DNA from: Actinomycetota bacterium
GTDB taxonomy: Bacteria > Actinomycetota > Actinomycetes > Nanopelagicales > Nanopelagicaceae
NCBI GenBank assembly: GCA_009698295.1
Contig: WLQO01000050.1
Location: 1-7,965, forward strand
DNA: 7,965 bases
Direction: 5' to 3'
Of the stretch, positions 5,028 through 7,965 are shown piece by piece. The position numbers were made by a program, and so were the translations under genes. The first letter of the stretch is position 1; every line of letters starts with the position of its first letter. Below the pieces are notes generated by a model, which was not told the origin of the DNA, made no database searches, and saw only the letters and a list, made by a program, of their open reading frames with translations.

Positions 5028-6070
5028 TTGGCAGATAGCTCTTGACTCAATGCGATCCAGCGATTTAGCAACTCCTGAGCGGCACCACTGTCGACTGCTT
5101 GACTTGCCTTTATCAACGATTTAGAAATTCTCTCGTGAACGCTCTGGCTCATATCTCCATCGAATGCCGCAATCGCCGCCGCTGCATTTAACAAAACTGC
5201 ATCACGAGGTGCACCTTTTTCACCTGCAAAGATAGCCAAGGTAATTCTGGCGTTCTCTGCCGCATCCCCACCGACTAACGCTGAAATTGGAGCATTAGTT
5301 AGAGAAAAATCTGATGCATCGATACGGTCGCTAGAAATTTCGCCATTGCCGATAGTTAAAACTGATGTACTGGTTGCGAGAGTTATTTCATCTAGGCCAT
5401 CATCACCACGAAAGACGAATCCTTCAACGCCGCGATCTGCTAAGACTTGGGCCATAACTAGATGCATCCGGTCATTTGCTACGCCTATAGCTGCGGCTTT
5501 GGGGCGCGCTGGATTGGCTAAAGGTCCCAAAATGTTAAAAACTGTCGCCGTTGCCAATTCTTTACGAGCAGGTGCTGCAAATCGCATCGCCGGATGAAAG
5601 ATAGGAGCGAAACAGAAGCCGATACCCAGTGCAGAAACGGTTTTTGCAACTTTTACACCATCAAGGTTTATCGCTACACCAAGTGCTTCCAATAAATCGG
5701 CAGCGCCGGACTTCGAAGATGCAGCACGGTTGCCATGTTTTACAACTCGCGATCCAGCCGCTGCCGCAATTATCGCTGCAGTCGTTGAAATGTTGATTGT
5801 GTGAGCACCATCTCCCCCGGTGCCAACTGTGTCAACCGCGCGTTCTGCAATATTGATTGGGGCGCAATGCAAGTACATTTGTTCGACCAACGCACCGACT
5901 TCTTCAGGTGTCTCGCCCTTGTTTTTCAAGGCGATAAGAAATCGTTTAAGCACTTCTTTATCAGAGCGATCTTCCAAGACTTCGCGCATCAAATCCTGTG
6001 CTTCATTCGGCAGTAGATCTAAACCACTCTCCATCTTTGAGATAGAAGAATCCCAATCGATGGCGCTCAT
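5024..6070 (-). CDS. trpD: Anthranilate phosphoribosyltransferase
   Basis: TrpD joins anthranilate to PRPP to form phosphoribosyl anthranilate, the second step of tryptophan synthesis from chorismate, in the cytoplasm. The family motifs are all present, numbered from the chosen ATG: VDTVGTGGDGAHTINIS around 79-95 (PRPP-binding GTGGD at 83-87), VKHGNRAASSKSGAADLLEALG from about 110, HPAMR, and RKELATATVFNILGPLANPA. GDDGLDEI holds the Mg-binding acidic pair. The length of 348 aa is normal. A TTG two codons upstream (6076) is open, but the ATG at 6070 is preferred because AAGGA lies six bases before it. The gene follows the receiver-domain gene by 13 bp, so both are probably one transcript. No other trp gene is in the window. 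A lone trpD near the cytochrome bc1/aa3 genes is known in other Actinobacteria. Confidence 0.97.
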   Translation of the reverse strand: MSAIDWDSSISKMESGLDLLPNEAQDLMREVLEDRSDKEVLKRFLIALKNKGETPEEVGALVEQMYLHCAPINIAERAVDTVGTGGDGAHTINISTTAAIIAAAAGSRVVKHGNRAASSKSGAADLLEALGVAINLDGVKVAKTVSALGIGFCFAPIFHPAMRFAAPARKELATATVFNILGPLANPARPKAAAIGVANDRMHLVMAQVLADRGVEGFVFRGDDGLDEITLATSTSVLTIGNGEISSDRIDASDFSLTNAPISALVGGDAAENARITLAIFAGEKGAPRDAVLLNAAAAIAAFDGDMSQSVHERISKSLIKASQAVDSGAAQELLNRWIALSQELSAN

Positions 6071-6076
6071 TTGCAA

Positions 6077-6081
6077 TCCTT
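6077..6081 (-). promoter_or_regulatory. Shine-Dalgarno site that decides the trpD start
   Basis: AAGGA on the minus strand lies six bases before the ATG at 6070, an ideal spacing. It overlaps the region a TTG start at 6076 would need, so it favours the ATG. It is one of the few clear Shine-Dalgarno sites in the window and belongs to an internal operon gene. Confidence 0.6.
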
Positions 6082-6083
6082 AA

Positions 6084-6512
6084 CTACGAAAAAGCTGCAG
6101 TTGTATGTGATCGCAATAAATCTGCGACTGTATTTGCCATAGTAAATGGGTCGATTGGATGGATGACGCTTGCCTCGGCGCGGGACCAAGCAGCAAGCCA
6201 TGCATCCTCGCGACGACCAGTGATCAGCAGAACTGGCGGACAGTTAAAAACTTCATCTTTCAATTGTCGGGCAATACCCATTCCACCCTCAGGGACAGCT
6301 TCGCCATCGAGAATAAATAAATCAGCGCGCAATTCACCGGACGCGCTCTTGCGATCCACAAAAGCGCGCAGGGCTGGACCGGTTGCGAACTCTTCAACCT
6401 GATGTTCTGGCAGGTCGGCGGCGACACGTTTGCCAAGGGCGGCCACAATTGATGAACGCACAGAAGCGTCATCGGAATACACGATGATCATTGGCTTTCG
6501 GGGCGTCGACAT
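6084..6512 (-). CDS. Stand-alone receiver-like (response regulator) protein
   Basis: The 142-aa protein has the CheY-like receiver layout and no output domain. The acidic pair D14-D15 follows strand 1 (MIIVYSDD). The expected phospho-acceptor is D69 in LFILDGEAVPEGG, and T98 in VLLITGR matches the conserved Ser/Thr. The usual Lys before the cis-Pro after strand 5 is replaced by His118 in SVIHPIDP. The EDAWLAAWSRAEA segment gives this protein a distinctive helix. Without the Lys, phosphorylation-coupled switching may differ from classical regulators. No histidine kinase is nearby. It is the first gene of a unit with trpD and is divergent from ctaE. A TAGACT box six bases before the ATG suggests leaderless expression. 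From memory, similar proteins sit beside ctaE in other Actinobacteria, which would suggest a conserved but unknown respiratory or metabolic link. Confidence 0.82.
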   Translation of the reverse strand: MSTPRKPMIIVYSDDASVRSSIVAALGKRVAADLPEHQVEEFATGPALRAFVDRKSASGELRADLFILDGEAVPEGGMGIARQLKDEVFNCPPVLLITGRREDAWLAAWSRAEASVIHPIDPFTMANTVADLLRSHTTAAFS

Positions 6513-6518
6513 GGCGCA

Positions 6519-6524
6519 AGTCTA
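6519..6524 (-). promoter_or_regulatory. Candidate -10 box for the receiver-protein/trpD unit (leaderless)
   Basis: TAGACT on the minus strand is followed by six bases (TGCGCC) and the ATG at 6512. There is no Shine-Dalgarno. The -35 region is weak, which could fit an activator-dependent promoter; the CRP-like palindrome at 6570-6585 is centred about 65 bases upstream of this start. Confidence 0.42.
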
Positions 6525-6552
6525 ATCAATGGCTGGGGTAAGAAAGCCCCTA

Positions 6553-6564
6553 TTTCGAGCGAAA
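6553..6564. repeat. Short inverted repeat in the divergent control region
   Basis: TTTCG-AG-CGAAA is a perfect 5-bp inverted repeat with a 2-bp centre, lying six bases before the CRP-like site. It could be a second operator or chance. No known regulator consensus is assigned. Confidence 0.35.
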
Positions 6565-6570
6565 AAGAGC

Positions 6571-6584
6571 GTGACCCGTTTCAC
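6571..6584. promoter_or_regulatory. CRP/GlxR-like operator between the receiver gene and ctaE
   Basis: GTGA-CCCGTT-TCAC is a perfect dyad matching the core of the CRP-family consensus (TGTGA-N6-TCACA); the outermost bases are C on both sides rather than T and A. The centre is about 85 bases before the ctaE start codon and 65 before the receiver gene start. In Corynebacterium, the CRP homologue GlxR is known to act on respiratory-chain genes including cytochrome bc1-aa3 genes, so control of this locus by a CRP-type protein is plausible. Binding is not shown by sequence alone. Confidence 0.45.
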
Positions 6585-6649
6585 CTAAAAGAGGCGAATT
6601 TAAGGGCCAGAACTCGTCTGCCAAATAGGAAGGTGGGCGCACTTTCAGG

Positions 6650-6655
6650 GATACT
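6650..6655 (+). promoter_or_regulatory. Candidate -10 box for ctaE-qcrC (leaderless)
   Basis: GATACT ends seven bases before the ATG at 6663 and differs from TATACT only at the first position. No Shine-Dalgarno is placed correctly for this ATG; the AGGAAGG at 6627-6633 is about 30 bases away. The spacing supports ATG 6663 and a leaderless transcript. Confidence 0.38.
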
Positions 6656-6662
6656 TGCCCCC

Positions 6663-7292
6663 ATGACCAGCTCAACGCTCGCAGCCCCTCATAAAATAAC
6701 CCGCCCTAATCTTGTGGCGGTCGGAACTATTGTCTGGCTCTCCAGCGAGTTAATGTTCTTCGCGGCACTCTTCGCCATGTATTTCACAACTCGTGCTGTG
6801 CAAGGACCAGCAATTTGGTTGCAATCAACTGAGATTTTAAATATTCCTTTTGCAGCTCTTAACACCACAGTTTTAGTTCTCTCATCTGTGACATGCCAAT
6901 TTGGGGTCTTCGCCGCAGAGCGTTTCCAAGCAAAACGCACCGGTTCATTTTTTAATATCAAATCTTGGGGAATGCGCGAATGGTTTGCGTTGACTTTCTT
7001 AATGGGCGCTTTCTTTATCGCCGGCCAAATTTATGAATATGCCAGCCTTGTTACAGAGGGCGTAACTCTGGCTTCGACTGCCTACGGTTCAGTCTTTTAT
7101 GTCGCAACAGGGTTCCACGGACTTCACGTAACCGGTGGGTTGATCGCCTTTTTGATTGTGATGATTCGAGTTTCTAAAGCCCGTCGCTTTACCCATAATC
7201 AAGCAACCACCGCGATTGTGGTTTCTTATTACTGGCACTTTGTTGATGTTGTTTGGATTGCACTTTTCTCAGCCATTTATTTAATTAAGTAA
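6663..7292 (+). CDS. ctaE: Cytochrome c oxidase subunit III
   Basis: CtaE is an integral membrane subunit of the aa3-type oxidase, the terminal oxygen-reducing complex that works with cytochrome bc1 in Actinobacteria. The 209-aa form has five membrane helices (about 18-42, 64-84, 105-127, 143-170 and 183-207), the short bacterial type. Signature elements are TRPNLVAVGTIVWLSSELMFF with the conserved E29, the GQIYEY segment, FHGLHVTGG at 151-159, and YYWHFVDVVWI near the C-terminus. An upstream in-frame GTG at 6633 would add ten residues (MGALSGILAP). ATG 6663 is preferred because the -10 box lies just before it, the AGGAAGG overlaps the GTG too closely to serve it, and homologues begin with a short N-terminus before TRPN. 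qcrC follows after 29 bp, giving the usual ctaE-qcrCAB order. Confidence 0.97.
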   Translation: MTSSTLAAPHKITRPNLVAVGTIVWLSSELMFFAALFAMYFTTRAVQGPAIWLQSTEILNIPFAALNTTVLVLSSVTCQFGVFAAERFQAKRTGSFFNIKSWGMREWFALTFLMGAFFIAGQIYEYASLVTEGVTLASTAYGSVFYVATGFHGLHVTGGLIAFLIVMIRVSKARRFTHNQATTAIVVSYYWHFVDVVWIALFSAIYLIK

Positions 7293-7321
7293 GAACTAAT
7301 AGAGAAGAAACGGAAAATATC

Positions 7322-7965
7322 TTGAAACGTCTCTCCCGATTCCGCCGACATCGTGCGGTTGCACCTCTTCTTTTGGTTCTCGCTTTATTCTCGATTGGCA
7401 CAACATTCTCAGTCGCTGGCGCAGCAACTAATTCATCGATGACCGCTGCTGAAAAAAGCGCGCTCATCGATGAAGGTAAACAACTCTTCCTAAAAGGTTG
7501 TTCTTCTTGCCACGGTTTAAATGCTGAAGGCGGCGGTATAGCTCCATCGCTCATTGGCGTTGGTGCGGCATCGGTTGATTTTCAAGTAGCAACTGGTCGT
7601 ATGCCAATGGCTGATATGAGCACACAAGCGATGCGTAAAAAACCGGTCTACGACGAAAAGCAGATTGAAGCTTTGGCAGCTTATGTTTCATCGCTTGCAC
7701 CCGGACCAGAAGTTCCAGGCGAAGAACTATTAAATTACGAGAGAAATGGATCTGCCGCTGAAGGTGGAGAACTTTTCCGTACAAACTGCGCGATGTGCCA
7801 CAACTTTGCGGCGCAAGGTGGCGCGCTAACACAGGGCAAATATGCTCCAACTTTAATGGGAGTAGAACCTCGTCATATTTACGAAGCGATGATTACTGGT
7901 CCGCAATCTATGCCGGTCTTTTCTGATAAAACGATTACGCCAGCGGAAAAACTTTCAATTATTAA
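7322..7965 (+). CDS. qcrC: Cytochrome bc1 diheme cytochrome c subunit, 3' end cut by the window
   Basis: QcrC carries electrons from the Rieske protein to the aa3 oxidase inside the fused bc1-aa3 supercomplex, replacing a soluble cytochrome c. The visible 214 residues hold two covalent haem sites: C60-SS-C63-H64 and C156-AM-C159-H160. Likely axial methionines are M94 in TGRMPM and M197 in GPQSMP. The repeated architecture (PSLIGVGAASVDFQVATGRMP, then LFRTNCAMCHNF and GGAL...GKYAPTL) matches mycobacterial QcrC closely. A basic N-terminus (KRLSRFRRHR) and hydrophobic stretch (about 12-34) act as signal or anchor, placing the haems outside the membrane. The start is TTG: the in-frame stop at 7286-7288 and the absence of ATG or GTG before the signal segment leave no better choice. 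Only a weak Shine-Dalgarno is seen. The C-terminal membrane helix lies past the window edge; qcrA and qcrB are expected next. Confidence 0.96.
   Translation, partial: MKRLSRFRRHRAVAPLLLVLALFSIGTTFSVAGAATNSSMTAAEKSALIDEGKQLFLKGCSSCHGLNAEGGGIAPSLIGVGAASVDFQVATGRMPMADMSTQAMRKKPVYDEKQIEALAAYVSSLAPGPEVPGEELLNYERNGSAAEGGELFRTNCAMCHNFAAQGGALTQGKYAPTLMGVEPRHIYEAMITGPQSMPVFSDKTITPAEKLSII

Noticed and set aside
6633..6662. Upstream GTG start adding ten residues to ctaE
   Set aside because: The AGGAAGG overlaps the GTG instead of preceding it at a working distance, and the candidate -10 box lies within this stretch just before ATG 6663.

Overview
The window looks like chromosomal DNA of a low-to-moderate GC actinobacterium. 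The best fit is the streamlined freshwater acI group (Nanopelagicales, Planktophila-like). Three things suggest this: the ctaE-qcrC gene order with a diheme QcrC typical of Actinobacteria, a trpD that stands apart from other trp genes beside that respiratory locus, and very tight packing with modest GC. The lineage is inferred from gene content and protein style, not from a search.

Layout. Bases 1-250 hold a tRNA-Val(GAC). Its 3' end is the first copy of a 35-bp-period tandem repeat that runs into a probable intrinsic terminator. Bases 251-1273 encode a family 3 membrane acyltransferase. Bases 1347-2236 hold a compact three-gene plus-strand unit: a 58-aa cysteine-rich zinc-ribbon-like protein, a 56-aa membrane protein overlapping it by 11 bp, and a DUF4287-DUF1801 protein starting 4 bp later. 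Both small genes are easy to miss. Bases 2242-4353 hold a minus-strand pair, an alpha/beta-hydrolase (esterase/monoacylglycerol-lipase type) followed with no gap by an amidase-signature enzyme. A 53-bp divergent spacer leads to a stand-alone DEDDh exonuclease (4407-5027). Its stop codon interlocks with that of trpD (minus strand, 5024-6070). trpD is the second gene after a receiver-domain protein (6084-6512). A 150-bp divergent control region, carrying a CRP/GlxR-like palindrome, separates that pair from ctaE (6663-7292) and qcrC (7322 to the window edge).

How the genes work together. ctaE and qcrC supply cytochrome c oxidase subunit III and the diheme cytochrome c of the bc1-aa3 supercomplex. 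trpD makes phosphoribosyl anthranilate for tryptophan synthesis. The hydrolase/amidase pair probably hydrolyses ester and amide substrates in the cytoplasm. The three-gene unit at 1347-2236 has no clear function.

A recurring feature is a TAnnnT-like -10 box ending 6-8 bases before the start codon of nearly every first gene (251, 1347, 4353 minus, 4407, 6512 minus, 6663), generally with no Shine-Dalgarno sequence. trpD, an internal operon gene, has a good Shine-Dalgarno. This points to widespread leaderless transcription. I did not find a clearly new defence or mobile system. The least explained parts are the zinc-ribbon/membrane-protein operon and the tRNA-derived tandem repeat.
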